DNA of 64,000 nucleotides from Spirodela intermedia (taxonomy: Eukaryota; Streptophyta; Magnoliopsida; Alismatales; Araceae): the NCBI GenBank assembly GCA_902729315.2, contig LR746274.1, positions 9,081,940 through 9,145,939 of the forward strand, given 5' to 3'. The first letter of the stretch is position 1. Every line of letters starts with the position of its first letter. Below, in pieces: positions 52,601-64,000 of this stretch. The position numbers and the translations under genes were made by a program. A model generated the notes under the pieces. It was given only the letters and a program-made list of their open reading frames with translations. It made no database searches and was not told where the DNA came from.

Positions 52601-53710
52601 GTTGACCACCAAAAGCTTTTATCCCCCCTGGACGGAAAACAGGGGAGTTAGAACCTTCTTTAAGATAGTTGGGCATCTGCCGGTAAACTAATGTGATCAC
52701 AAAATAATCTATGAGAAATGATTTCCATATGCGGATTAGCAAGAGATTCCTACTCGATCTGAAAGACAGAAATACAGCGCGCAGAGCAGGTAAAAGATAA
52801 TCCGAAGCCGAAGAATGTTTTTGCCTGAAGAAGCTTCGCTCAATGACTCAAAGTTACGCAACTGTAGCGTTATCCTGATGATGATATATATAGAAGATTT
52901 CTGAATCTAAAAACAATGGCCGATCGTAACTAGGAAAAGAAGATATTGGAGACAAAAAAATTAGTCCAAAGTCAACTTCCTTCGATGATTTGCCTCTTCC
53001 TAAACAATAACATCGTGTCGTGCGGTCTGTAGACCACCACCGAATCAGAATATAATGGTAGATCCCACGAAGGGGCAAGGAAGAGGAGAACTGGAAATAT
53101 CTTTCAGAACAAACGAAGTCCCAAGACTTGCATGATGATGCCAACAACATTGTGCTTCGACGTTCTCAGAAAACTATATCATCCCCAAAGCAACGACAGA
53201 TCGCGACTCAAGACAACAAAACGGCGGCGAGGACTGCGGCGGGGCGGGGAGAAACCCATCGAGGAGAAGGTGGCAACAGAAGAGATTCACCGGAGACGGC
53301 GTGAGGAAGCGGCGCAAGCGCAGAAGGGAAATAGAGCACCTTTTCGCGGCGGAGGCTCACAGAAGACGACGGCGGCGGCGGCCGGGAGGAGCAGGAACGC
53401 TACTGCTGTGCCGCTCTCCGTCGATCGAGGACGGCGACTGTGGCAAAAGCCCTAATATCCAGCGGAAATGACCTTATTAACCTTATCCGATCGGGGAACC
53501 CGTTAATATTTACTGGGCCTCTGTGGGCCAAACCAACGACATTGGGCCCTCTACCGACCAGGTCAGTGTCCTTAATGGGCAATATGGATGGCCCATTAAT
53601 GGCCCTAGTCGGTCTCTCTCCTCACCAGCTTTTCCCTAAAGAAAAACCCTATCTCTCTCTCTCTCTCTCTCTCTCTGCCTGCTCTGCTCTGCTCTGCGGC
53701 GTGCCCAGCC
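52601..53710. promoter_or_regulatory. divergent promoter region for eS7 and the small basic gene
   Basis: Three TGGGCC (site II) elements at 53514, 53524 and 53543, two further TGGGC cores (53575 and, reversed, 53591), a telo-box-like AACCCTA at 53645 and a CT tract at about 53653-53676 lie within 250 bp. Site II plus telo-box is the classic plant ribosomal-protein promoter grammar. The eS7 leader probably contains an intron between about 52605 and 53450. No coding exon is recognised there. Confidence 0.65.
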
Positions 53711-55582
53711 ATGGCGAAGAAGAGAAATAACAAGAAGAAGGGCGATGCCTCGGCCATGGACATCTCCACGGAGGCCCAGACCAGCATATCCCAACGTGAG
53801 TCGGCGGGTTGGTTGATTTTTAGGGTTCTCCTCTCCTTTGGTCGTGGATTTCTTCTCTGAGATGGTGCTGTTGTCCTCCCTGACGCTGTTGCAGCGATGG
53901 ACGCATCCGAAGCGAAGGCGGTCGCTCCGAGCCTGCGCGCCGCAAGCAGGTCAGAAACCTAGTAGCTTTCTGTTCTTACTTTATCGAGCCATGTTTTGGG
54001 AGACAAACGGGTGCTCCATGGTTCCTTGATACTCTTCCCCTGTTACAATTGTGGGGCATTGATGCCGGGAGGTGAGAAAGTGGACAGGAAAGAATTGTGC
54101 ATTAAACATCGTGCGGTCGAATTCATTCGATCTCAAGATTTTCCAGTAACCCTGGACAAAATTACTGGGCGGACGCTCTTTCCTCTGATAGGGGAAACCC
54201 TGAACTGAGTGTGTGATGCGTAGCTTCCTTTTCCTGCGGGTAGGTGTTAGAATCTAGTTGGGGGCTGCTGGGTTCAACAGAAGAGCGCATGGGGCGGTTA
54301 CTACTGGATGCTTGGAATATTTGATCACCATCCATGTATGCGGCATTATTGACAAAGCTTTGAATGATTCTTGGAGCTGCGTTTCATGGATTGCGAGAAC
54401 ATGCTTTGAGAATGCACATTTTCTGCTGATAGTGACTTACTTGGGGCATGCATGGGCAAATAACCCCCAGTATTTTGTTGATTTTTCGGGTAAAACAATA
54501 GGATCATTGAACAATTAGTCAGTAGACTATGTATGTTGTGCATTCCGTGTTAGGAAAACTACACCATTCAACAATAACTCCTCAAAATGAGCTTTTCTTC
54601 TTGGTTAATACATCCCAGTTTTGCATTTTCTAGGGTCTTCTCTCCCAGCCACCTTTGGATGAAAAAAGATGGAAGCCAAAAGTTTGGTCTTGGAGAGTTT
54701 GGCTTCCAAGGAGAATGGAGGATGGAAAATACAGAGAAGCTTTCCATGAAAGGAATGGACCTTGCTTTATGTTTTCCGACATGTTTTATAATCACACAAT
54801 AGCAATAAAGACCCGATTGAAAGTAATTAAATGTTTTTGTGTATGGCTTATTGTGTCTTCTATGCCCAAATCAAAGAGGTTAGTCAAGAAACTTTTGTTG
54901 ACATGATTTTGACGAATCATTGGATGTTCGACATTTTTTTTGAATGCCAAATGATCAGTAACCATAATATGTTAAGAAGATATCACTTTGACGTTTGTAA
55001 GTGCGACCGAATAAGTGATCGGTTGTTCCATGTGAAGATTTGCATCAGAACTTCTATCCATCCTACAATCCCAATGAACAGTTAGCAAACATAAGAGGAC
55101 TTACTTGAAGAAAAGGGTGTCAACTTCAGGCTTGTTAAACTCCTGCAACTTTGGAAACAAGTACAAGAAATTGCATTTTCCTTGCCAAGTGTGGCACCAG
55201 CCTCATGGCCATATATCTCTTGTCAGTGCGGAATTTAGGCTTGTATTCTAACGTTGTGATGCCTGTAAAAATTTCTTGGGATCATTGAACTGCTTTTGGA
55301 AATTTGTTTCTTCGCGGAAAGTATTTCTGGTAATATTTTGTGGGGTTTTAACTCTCTAACATAGAGCTCATGGGTCATGTATGGGCTCTCTTTCTGATCA
55401 ATTGTTGCACCACTATTTTCAGGAAAATAAGCAAGGGAATACCCATAAGGAGAGCGAAGAACCTTAGGAAACAGAAAGCAATAGAGCGAGCAATTTCCAA
55501 TGACGAGAAGCAGACGGACAAAATAGCAAAGAACAAGGACAAATTATCGAGAATCCAGTCAGCTAAATCATTGTACGACTAG
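53711..55582 (+). CDS. small Lys/Arg-rich protein of 99 aa, function unknown
   Basis: Three exons, 53711-53795, 53895-53949 and 55423-55582, close in frame. The protein starts MAKKRNNKKKGDASAMDIST, has a second MDASEAKAVAPSLRAASR segment, and ends with a basic helical region KISKGIPIRRAKNLRKQKAI, then DKIAKNKDKLSRIQSAKSLY. The basic ends and size suggest a nucleolar or ribosome-biogenesis role, and the shared site II promoter with eS7 points the same way, but this is inference. Intron 2 is 1473 bp; the right part of it and exon 3 were duplicated into arm A. Confidence 0.85.
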
Positions 55583-56534
55583 TTCAGATACCATTGTGGA
55601 TGAAATGAGAAGGATTTCAATCTATGGAATCAACCGCTTGGAAGATTATTTCGTTCTTATTTCCCTCCTTTCTCCTTCAATTATTTCTTCATTGTATCTT
55701 TTTGATGTCTGAAATGATTGATGAAGCCCTAAGATACTATAATGGGATGGCGCCACCTTTTTTTAATATGATATCTGAAGAAGAAATTTTCACCTGCTGT
55801 TCAAATAAATTTGCAAGGAATAGGGAGCCGTCAACGGTAGAAAAAAAAAAATCTTATTTGGCCACATACAATTGAATTCCTCTTGTCCTATTTTTTTTCT
55901 TAGGATTTGGAATTGATTTCGTTTGCGAGGAAATGCCGTAGTTTGTGTGGATTCTGGGAGCATGTTTCATTACCCCCCTGTCCTCTGCAACTCGCATCTC
56001 CTCTCCAGTCTTTCACATCAACCTTTCTGGGTTCACCTTATTTTTTCCTCAGAGTACTGCTAGTATGATCAAATGCGACAACTTAATACATAATTTGGTT
56101 GTTTTTTTCTCAAAAACTACTTATTATCTTGCTTATTTAATTGTCGATTTAATTAAACTGTATTAAATATTTGATTTACAGTGCAAGTTATTATAGAACA
56201 ACGTGAATGCGTTATTCCATCGAATACCAATTAAATAATTCTGTGTACTTTTTCTCATTTGAAATGAAATTATAACACTTTTGTGATAATTTATCTCTAG
56301 GTAATAATCCGTACGCGATCTTGATTGATGGATTTTAGATAAGTTCAACACCTTGGAGGGCCTTTCTCCAGAACAGTGCCCTCTTTATAACAAGAAACAA
56401 AGTTACCAACTTTGTTAAATGCATTAATTTCGTTGGAAGATAATTCACTGAACTCTCCCACCCTGCTCCGGACGCGCCAAGTGAGGGAAAAGGATCCCTG
56501 ATGCCGAGTAGTCTAGAGGGGGCAAGTAACAGAG

Positions 56535-56594
<60 letters not shown>

Positions 56595-56706
56595 TATCAC
56601 TTAGCGTCGGTGTGATTACCAGAAGATAATCCAAGGTTTGGAAAGAAGTAATGGTTACCATGCTCGATCACATGGCTTGCACAAGGGTGGTGAGATTTAA
56701 ACAAGA

Positions 56707-56762
<56 letters not shown>

Positions 56763-56889
56763 GTTTCTGGGTATTCTCATTGTTTCCATGGGATCAGGGG
56801 GCGGGCTTCGGGGAATATGGGAGGTGCAGGAGCTCATGTATGTTGATTTGATAAGATGGCGAGCTGGCCAGCTGGGAGGAGATGACCGG
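55583..56889. other. arm B intergenic DNA between small basic gene and LAZ1-B
   Basis: AT-rich, no gene recognised. It carries a (GA)n tract at about 56539-56591, longer than the arm A counterpart, and a (TAA)n tract at about 56709-56760. Confidence 0.55.
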
Positions 56890-59108
56890 TCACTGGGTCT
56901 TCTTGTTCTCGAATCTGGTCTTCATGTCTCCGGTGTAGGGGGCGACGTGGTACGCATACTGCTGAAGAACAGAGAAGATGACCATCTCGAAGATGACGAG
57001 CGTGTTCTGAATGGCCTCCTGAATGTGCTCCACATCCAGCCAGAAATGGTGGGATTTGATGACCCCCGCCGCAGCAAAGACATCAAGAGCAATTCCCTGA
57101 TAACCAAGAAAATTCCCCAGATAATAAATATGCCATTCATCAAAGATGCACACGAGACACTCCAATTGTGGTTCACAGACCCAACTAGCTCAGCTGCATG
57201 CCAAATTTAGAAACTTAAACTATCACCATTGCTTCCAAATTTATTTATTTATTTATTTCTCTCAGATCGTTGACCAACAAGAACTTGAAATCATTTCAAA
57301 GCAGCAAGAGTGAAAAGTGATTTATTCTTATTTTTACTTTTATTTTTAAAAAACAAAAGTGGTACAAGAAAGCCACCTTGGACTTCCAATGCTGATTGGA
57401 ATATATCTGAAATAACAGCATGCTAAAAGAAAGAAAAAAATTCCAATACCCACAAGTTTCATAGATTATTTAATCTCAGGAACCAGAGCCTACCTGCCAG
57501 AAGCAGAAGAACACTATCCCTTTGATGCACATGAACTTGGCCAAGGGCCGGTGAGGGGCGAGCTCCTTGGCGAATACATGATAGAAGATGACGAGGGCAT
57601 ACAGAGCCAGAGAGACGGAGAAGTTCAAGATGATGGTGAAGGTCCAACTGAGCCAGCTGGGGTAGAACCCGAAAACTTGGCAGATGATCATAAGTACAGA
57701 GCAGATGGGTCGGACTGCAACAAACTGCCATGTCCAATACTTCAGGGCCTTCAATGTATGGTTCTCCAATCGGATTGTTCGTGGCTACAACCACAGAAGA
57801 AAAAAGTTCCTAGTCAAAAGTCGCCAGCATGTATCTAGTAAAAGCTATCCATGCATTGCTACTTCCTCCTGCCTTCTGATGAATCACAGAAAGTCAACGT
57901 TTGAGCCAGAGAACTAGGCCGAGTTGAAATAAAGGAAGCAAAATCTAGTGCATCCCGCCTGATTAGAGAGCTTGAAGAGGCAGTGCAAAACCATGGAGGC
58001 TCCTGTGAACTTGGACCCAGAAACTTAACATCAAAATCATGAAGCTGAGTTCGTGTCCACGCAACAACAAAACGAGAATACGATGTTTCACAATCATCAT
58101 ACACCTCCAATGCCAGATAGCCCATAAAAGGGAAGGAACAAATGCTGAATTGCTAGAGGAAATTCATGCAAAGCAATATAGTTTACCAAAAAAATCAATT
58201 TCTCTTTTAAGAATGCAAACGGGGGTGTCCTACTCTCCTCTCTTTTAAGACTCACATGGCGTTCAAGACCTTAGAAAAATCAAAGCAACAAAGATTAGCA
58301 GCCCCCACCATCCTCTGGTTAAGCTCAATGAAGGCTTTTGAAGGACCCCAGGTCCTCAGTAACTCCACTTTTCCTCTTAGTGTAGAGTGTGACGAGAGCA
58401 GGACGATCCAGAAAATTAATGGACTTGCTGAACTCTCATTGTTTCAAACAACATAGCTTCAATCCTTAAAGGGTCAGTAGAGAACCCTGATGAAGATCCA
58501 GAAAACACAAGCTTTTGCTTGTTGCAAACGAGAATGCAGAGTTCAAAGGAGGAACTCTGAGCAACTAGTGAAAGTTAACACATGGGCAAGACTATCCCAT
58601 GAAGCAAGAATTTCAATGATGAACTAAACACGCACCAGAAAAAGACTCATGGGGAAGGAGTTATGGATTTCCCTGCCCTTGATTTCATCCGGCACCATAT
58701 CCTTGCTCAGAGAGATGTTCAGGTAACTATACATCAGAGCCATGAATTTAGCTATGACCTGCCATCAGAGACTCACGCATCAGTGGTGCAAACATCATCA
58801 GTGATAATCTATCATGTGACCGTGGTATCATACTAGAAACTCACCAGTGCCTCATAGCATTCCTTGACTGACTCCAAGAATGTGAAGAAGGGCTTGCTGC
58901 CATCGATGTCCAGCAACCCGACGAAGGAGACGACGGCATAGATGGGGGCCATGAGTACGATGATGATGATGGCCTTTTGTTCTTTGGGATTTTTCCAGTA
59001 GAAGAGATGCTGTGTTAACAGCACTATGGTGAAATGCAACGTCAGTATCACCCCACCGCCTGCTCCCAGAAGAGTAAGTGACTCTGGATCCAGTTTTGTT
59101 ATGTCCAT
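56890..59108 (-). CDS. LAZ1-family (DUF300/TMEM184) membrane protein, copy B
   Basis: Four exons, 59108-58845, 58758-58636, 57784-57494 and 57096-56890, encode the same 294-aa protein as copy A. It has MDITKLDPESLTLLGAGGGV at the N terminus, an EQKAIIIIVLMAPIYA helix, RPLAKFMCIKGIVFFCFWQ and ends FENKKTQ. Intron 2 is about 110-120 bp longer than in copy A because of extra sequence at about 58183-58293. By context this is the parental copy, since the flanking genes are whole. Exon translations are identical between copies; the differences lie in introns and flanks. Confidence 0.93.
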
Positions 59109-59995
59109 TGTGCTTTATATCGAAGCCTGGGTCTGCAATAGAACAGGGAGAATGCCCAGGTCAGAAATCAATGCTCAAATAAGAACAATATCTGCAAGGA
59201 AATTTCCTTGTTGGAGACGATGGTAACACTGTAATCATAGAAACTAGCAACCAAGAACAACACGGTCTATGGAGATCTATGGAGAAACACGGTCTCCTAG
59301 AGGTAGATGACAAAAATATCATGTCCACCCGAGAGAACCGCTCCTCCCGGGATCTCATCCGACACAGAGCCCAGAGTAGGCTCTTCGCCCTTCAACTTCA
59401 ACCACTGGAGACTCTCCTTCGCCTCGGCTGGACCCGCCCGACGCAGACCGTACGGTCGCATGAAGCAGGAACAATTCCAGCAAACCTACGGTCTCGGCCC
59501 ACATCTCACAGACACAATTCCCCCGCCCTCGCCCATTTCCAGAGACGGAGTCCACGGGAAACAACCGAAAAGACAGAGAACCCCCAGATACGGGGGAGGG
59601 ATCGTGTACCACGCGGCGGCGAACGGGGAGAGAGGAGGGGAGCAAGAGAATTCACCAGCAGCCCTGAGGGAGAGGAATCAGCAGACCCAGCGGAGAGATC
59701 CGAGCAGCAGCTCCCCGAAGAGAAGAAGACCCAGCGGCCAGTGGATGGAAGGGGAGGAACGGCACGCACAAGGCGAGAAGACGCTCACTCTTTAAATGCC
59801 CCAGGCGCCGCCGCCGCCGGTGTGCACCCGAGAAAAGGTTTAATCTTTGCCCTTTTCTTTCTCTCGCAGATTTCCCCCACCTTCGACGACCAGTCAAATC
59901 AGTCTTCCCTACCTGCTCTCCGTCGAGATCTCTGCGAGAACAGCCCCCTGAAGGCCGACATACAGATGAAAACCCGCGATTATTAATAATAATCG
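59109..59995. other. LAZ1-B upstream region
   Basis: 59261-59518 is shared with S and S'; beyond 59518 the sequence is unique in the window. A long plus-strand open frame (59279-59986) has Arg/Glu-rich, low-complexity translation and no recognisable domain, so I treat it as chance within a GC-rich promoter or leader. Confidence 0.5.
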
Positions 59996-62150
59996 TAGTA
60001 CTTACATTAATTAAAACAAAATCATTACCAATAATTCACCACCCACGGTATTTACAGGAGAGGATATAATCAAGTATATTGAATCCAACCCCCCAGATGT
60101 CGCAATCTCACGTATGGTGAGGTGTTGAGGGTAAAGCTTCCAGCCAACGTAGATCAGTGCAGGAGGGAAGGCACTATACTGTGCTCTACAAGTGTGTTTT
60201 GCTAGGAACATATATGCTAGGGTGTATGTGTGACTTGTTTGGATCATGAGCTCAAATATTTGAGACAATTACCATTAGACACTAGACAGAGATAATGGAG
60301 AGCTGATTGAAATGAGCACTAAATATTTTTCAAGAAATCTCTTCCAAGCAATTGATATGAGTATCAAAATTGTGAGCAGTGACATGTAGGTTCTAGATCC
60401 ATGTGTTAGTCTATGACAGATGCAAAGGCCGCACACATATACTACAATGCGCAATGGGGACATGACACATTGATTTTGGATACATGATGATGTCTTTTAT
60501 GTGTGCAGTTGCTGACCATATGTGTCACATATTAAGTGTCGTTAAAGATGTACTCCAACTATTTATGATCAGGTATGGTTAAAGATGTTAAGGCTAACAT
60601 TCAAATGATAAAATAAGATTGAGCATGCTAAGATGGTGAGATGCTAAGGGCCTTGCTCATTCCAAACCAACTATGTGAGCCTATTTTGACTGCCACATAT
60701 GAACATGTTTGATGTGATCTTTGTCATGATTGACAAGTTTTCTATGTACATTGTGTTTATGTCAATACAAACACATTGTGCAAAAGAAAAGGTGATGCAC
60801 TTGTTCAGCTAGAATGCAACAAAACTTTGAGGCCTACCATGGAATATACTTTGGGACCATATTAGGCACTTTACCAAATAATTTGGGAGGACCTTATTCA
60901 TTAACCTAGGCACACAACTAAAACTTTCAACTACTTTGATCTATGGACTGATGGCCACACAAAGCGGATATATGACTTTCTAGAGTAAGAAAATTAGGAG
61001 AATCATGCTGAGTTATTAGACCACTTAATTCTCATATAACCTTCACCAAAGATCCATGATGAGTTAGTTGTTGTTTAAGCTTGTGATTAGACATAAACCA
61101 CTAACACTATCATAATTTGTAAAATTAATTAGACTATTGTAATAATGAAAATAAATAAGTTTACACAAGTGAATGAGGAGTATGGGGTTTGGTATAGATA
61201 GTTCTACCGATGAAGGCAAACACATAATATAGTTGTGCAAGATATTGGTATAGATAGTTCAACTGACGAATGAGCATGGGGATTGGCATCAAGATAAAAT
61301 AGAATTCAACATGAGCTATTATGGAGTACTTTGGATCAACCATGACCAATACATGATCGTCAACTAGATGAAGCAGCAAAACATATTGATGCCTTACTTT
61401 GATGTCTCATTTCAAGTGGTGACAAGAATGAATAGGCTGACCCACCATCTCAACTTGCCACAACACTAACAATCCACTCATTTTTCTATGTCTTCTTACT
61501 TAAGCCTTACCATGACTACAAGGAATATGTGCATGCAATCGTTCTTATTTGGTGTCACTAACAATACATAACACTACATTAATAGGGTTTAACTAAACTT
61601 GGATCACAAGGAACTGAATCAAGATAGACAATTTCACACATACTATCACTTTTATTTTCTCATAGTAGAAATACTAACAAGATGATAATGTGACTAATGA
61701 ACACAACATCAATTTGTGGTGATTTGAAAAGCTCATCAATAAATACATCAAGGATCACCCTGTAAAGAGGACATTTGATTCTTGACATGAGAAAGTATTT
61801 ACACCTTAGAATGGAGGATCTCAATTCAAACCATGCTCCCAACATAGGTTGAGGTGGCATTTTGTGTGTGATGTCTTGAAGCATGCAACTCAACATTACA
61901 CAAGATGAGAAGTGTGGCTGGAGGATGGGCGCATAGAGAGTAGGTGTGTGTCAACTAGAATAGATAGTATGCAATGCTCACGTGGGAGGCCAACCTGCCA
62001 ATTGGTGTGGATGCACATAATTAGTGTGGTCAACTAACATGGTGATGCGATATTCTCCTCCACAAGACATCCATATTGGAGATGATTGTTAATATCATCA
62101 AAAGAAGATGGTGAAAAATAATGTGCCACACCAAAAAAGAAAGACTCCAT
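59996..62150. other. AT-rich DNA, probably part of a decayed retrotransposon
   Basis: No intact frame. Its position and composition suggest it is the 5' (LTR/gag) part of the element whose pol relic follows, but I found no clear LTR or primer-binding site. Confidence 0.4.
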
Positions 62151-62159
62151 CCAAGACCT

Positions 62160-63340
62160 GCAGAAATCCAAACTCAACACACCCAAATGCCTATGTTTCT
62201 TCTATAAAAAATACTCACTAGAATATCATTTCAAGAAAGAATTACAGATATTAGTGATACATGAAAGTTCATAGGTCGTAGATGTTGAGGGAGACAAGGA
62301 CAAACTCAATTTGAAGTATCCATCAATTCTCTAGTTGAAAACTCTCACTTGAGCCCTTAAATTTCAAAGAAAAATAAATGAGAGGCAGGTCATGATCCTT
62401 ATCAACATTGGAGCTTCACACGATTTGATATCAAAGGAACCATCCATAGACTTCAACTACCTCCAACCATCTCACATTTCCAAGTCATCACACATACTTG
62501 TGACAATGTACAGAGACCCGTAATTTATAACAAAGTTACCCTAGAGTTAAAGGCTCTTATAGTGCATTGACCTAGTGCTTATGTAAAATGGCAAAGTACT
62601 CTAAATAAAGTCCAACTTGACTTAACAAATAGATGTTATCTTTAATGACTAGAGTCAAACAAATCACTTTATCCATAAAAGCACCTCAACACTATGAGTA
62701 TTTTGTTCAAAACCTTATCCAAAGTATGCAAATAATGAGTAGTGATTGTCAAGTTATTTCAACTCATATAGGACACCAACAACCAACAGGAAGGAATAGT
62801 CCTCAATGACCACCTTCAAAACTAGTTCCTTACTATTCTTGAACCAAATACCGGCTATTCCCGATTAGGGAAGTGGATCACTCAACACCTTTATAAGTGA
62901 ATACAAGAGTGATCAACATACAGCTTTTCTACTACTAGTATTTTTATAAAGAAGAAATCGACAAGTTAGATTTTCACCACATGAATCATTCCATAATCAA
63001 GCCTTACTCTACTCGTCAAATAGAAGGATGATATCTGGTGCTTATGTGTGGACTATCATTTCCTCAACAAAGTTATGATCCTTGATTGGTTTTTAATCCG
63101 AATCATCAAAAAGTCGCTCGATGAACTACACGGTGCAACAATCTTTTCAAATCTAGATCGAGGGTTAGGTTATCACTAAATTTAAAGAAAAAAAGAAGAT
63201 ATTCCAAAGACCATATCTCCTCACACATGATGCCCACTATGAGTTTTTTCATCATACCCTTTGGGTTATCAAAAGCACTGATGACTTTTTAAGCCCTGAT
63301 GCATTATAACTTTGGTGAATTTCTGTGAAAAATGGTCAAC
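62160..63340 (+). pseudogene. decayed Ty3/gypsy polyprotein (zinc knuckle, protease and reverse transcriptase relics)
   Basis: Several short segments resemble a Ty3/gypsy polyprotein in the correct order, broken by stops and frame changes. There is a degraded Cys-knuckle-like stretch at about 62185-62240, a retropepsin-like segment around 62395-62440 (an LINIGASHDLIS-type active-site region), a reverse-transcriptase segment around 63030-63140 (CLCVDYHFLNKV, then a DELHGATIFSNLD-like part), and a downstream part at about 63215-63300 (THDAHYEFF). It is certainly inactive. Confidence 0.7.
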
Positions 63341-64000
63341 AAGGTAAAAGTCTTAAAGGGAGAGTTTTGATGAGAGACTCTCCTCTGTAGAACATACCAT
63401 TCAGAGAGAATCTTACTTATCACTAGGAAATGCGACTCTTCATCAACAACAAGATAGTTGGACGGTGGGAGACATCAAGACGATATAGACATCAAAATTG
63501 CCCAACACCTTGCAAGACATTATAGATGGGGTGCCATGCCAGAGAGGAAAGTCATGTGATATTTTGAAGCCATCTTCCGAGGAGAAGCTTAACCATCTCG
63601 AACTTGGTCCCTCTCCTTTTTTTTTCTTTCCAGATATCTCCCCCTCTCCATTATCGCTCTTCTTTCATCCTCATTATCGGGTTATCCTCCGGTGTAACGG
63701 TGTAACGCCCTTGTCGAACGCTATCGTTATTTCGTTTGCTACCCAGCTCTCCCCTATAAGATGAGGAACCCTTAGCGTCTCGTTGATGCTTAGGCATCCC
63801 TCCTCTCTGGTATTTCCTGTCTTGTGCTCCCCACGGAGTGTAAGGCTGCATGGCATTGATGATACTTCAAATCGGGCAACAGAAGAAGAAGAAGAAGAAG
63901 AAGAAGAAGAAGAAGAAGAAGAAGAAGAAACAGAGATTTTACAGTACGTATCTCGCAGAAGACAGGTAGAGATCCCAGCCTCTGCGGCCGCTTCATTCTT
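63341..64000. other. intergenic region with GAA microsatellite
   Basis: No gene recognised. A (GAA)n run of about 46 bp lies at about 63883-63929. Confidence 0.5.

Larger units (their letters stand above)
50042..59518 (+). repeat. arm B: source copy of the inverted duplication
   Basis: It contains the intact root-cap 5' region, eS7, the intact three-exon small gene and LAZ1-B. Because the genes interrupted in arm A are whole here, this is inferred to be the original. 50807-54264 is the part missing from arm A. Confidence 0.9.

Noticed and set aside
59279-59986. 235-aa plus-strand frame upstream of LAZ1-B
   Set aside because: Partly within LAZ1 leader DNA and otherwise charged low complexity; no domain and no conservation in arm A beyond 33212.

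Overview
The window is plant nuclear DNA from a flowering plant. The coding genes are recognisable angiosperm families with GT-AG (and two apparent GC-AG) introns, and long AT-rich stretches hold decayed LTR retrotransposons. Introns, leaders and intergenic DNA are full of (CT)n/(GA)n microsatellites. The intronless PPR gene is very GC-rich at third positions, which fits a monocot, but I cannot fix the clade.

Left part (1-30,060): a small two-helix membrane protein gene (1278-1862, +); a complete seven-exon S-domain receptor-like kinase (3506-8519, -); a single-B-box protein gene (12301-13449, +) behind a cluster of ACGT/G-box motifs; an intronless DYW-class PPR gene (14555-16339, +); a nine-exon SAL1/PAP-phosphatase gene (16699-19539, -), convergent with the PPR gene; a TRIM-like LTR element (about 21154-22615); a small unrecognised three-exon gene with a possible organelle presequence (23319-23971, +); a seven-exon VAP4-type MSP-domain gene (26233-28737, +); and a basic coiled-coil protein gene (29136-30056, +).

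Middle and right (30,340-59,520) form a rearranged inverted-repeat locus. The apparently original order is MRE11 (+, 42816-48769), a root-cap family gene (-, 49095-50220), ribosomal protein eS7 (-, 51364-52600), a small basic protein gene (+, 53711-55582) and a LAZ1/DUF300 membrane protein gene (-, 56890-59108). An inverted copy of 50042-59518 lies on the other side of MRE11 at 33212-40706. That copy lost 3.46 kb (eS7, plus exons 1-2 of the small gene) at a blunt junction, and gained a 1.63-kb solo LTR with a 5-bp target duplication whose empty site is still visible in the original. The copied LAZ1 gene is intact and encodes the same 294-aa protein. The copied root-cap gene is cut in exon 1 and fused to sequence from upstream of LAZ1. 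A second, nested inverted repeat of about 1.65 kb (31794-33469 and 40706-42329) brackets the copied block. MRE11 therefore lies in the spacer between the two arms.

Far right (59,520-64,000): no intact gene; a decayed Ty3/gypsy polyprotein region is recognisable at about 62160-63340. To the left of the locus a gag fragment, tRNA-Asp primer-binding site and truncated LTR (30340-31796, - orientation) belong to the same LTR family as the solo LTR.

Exon coordinates were derived by hand from splice sites and reading-frame continuity. All the multi-exon models close in frame; family names come from recognised motifs, not from a search.
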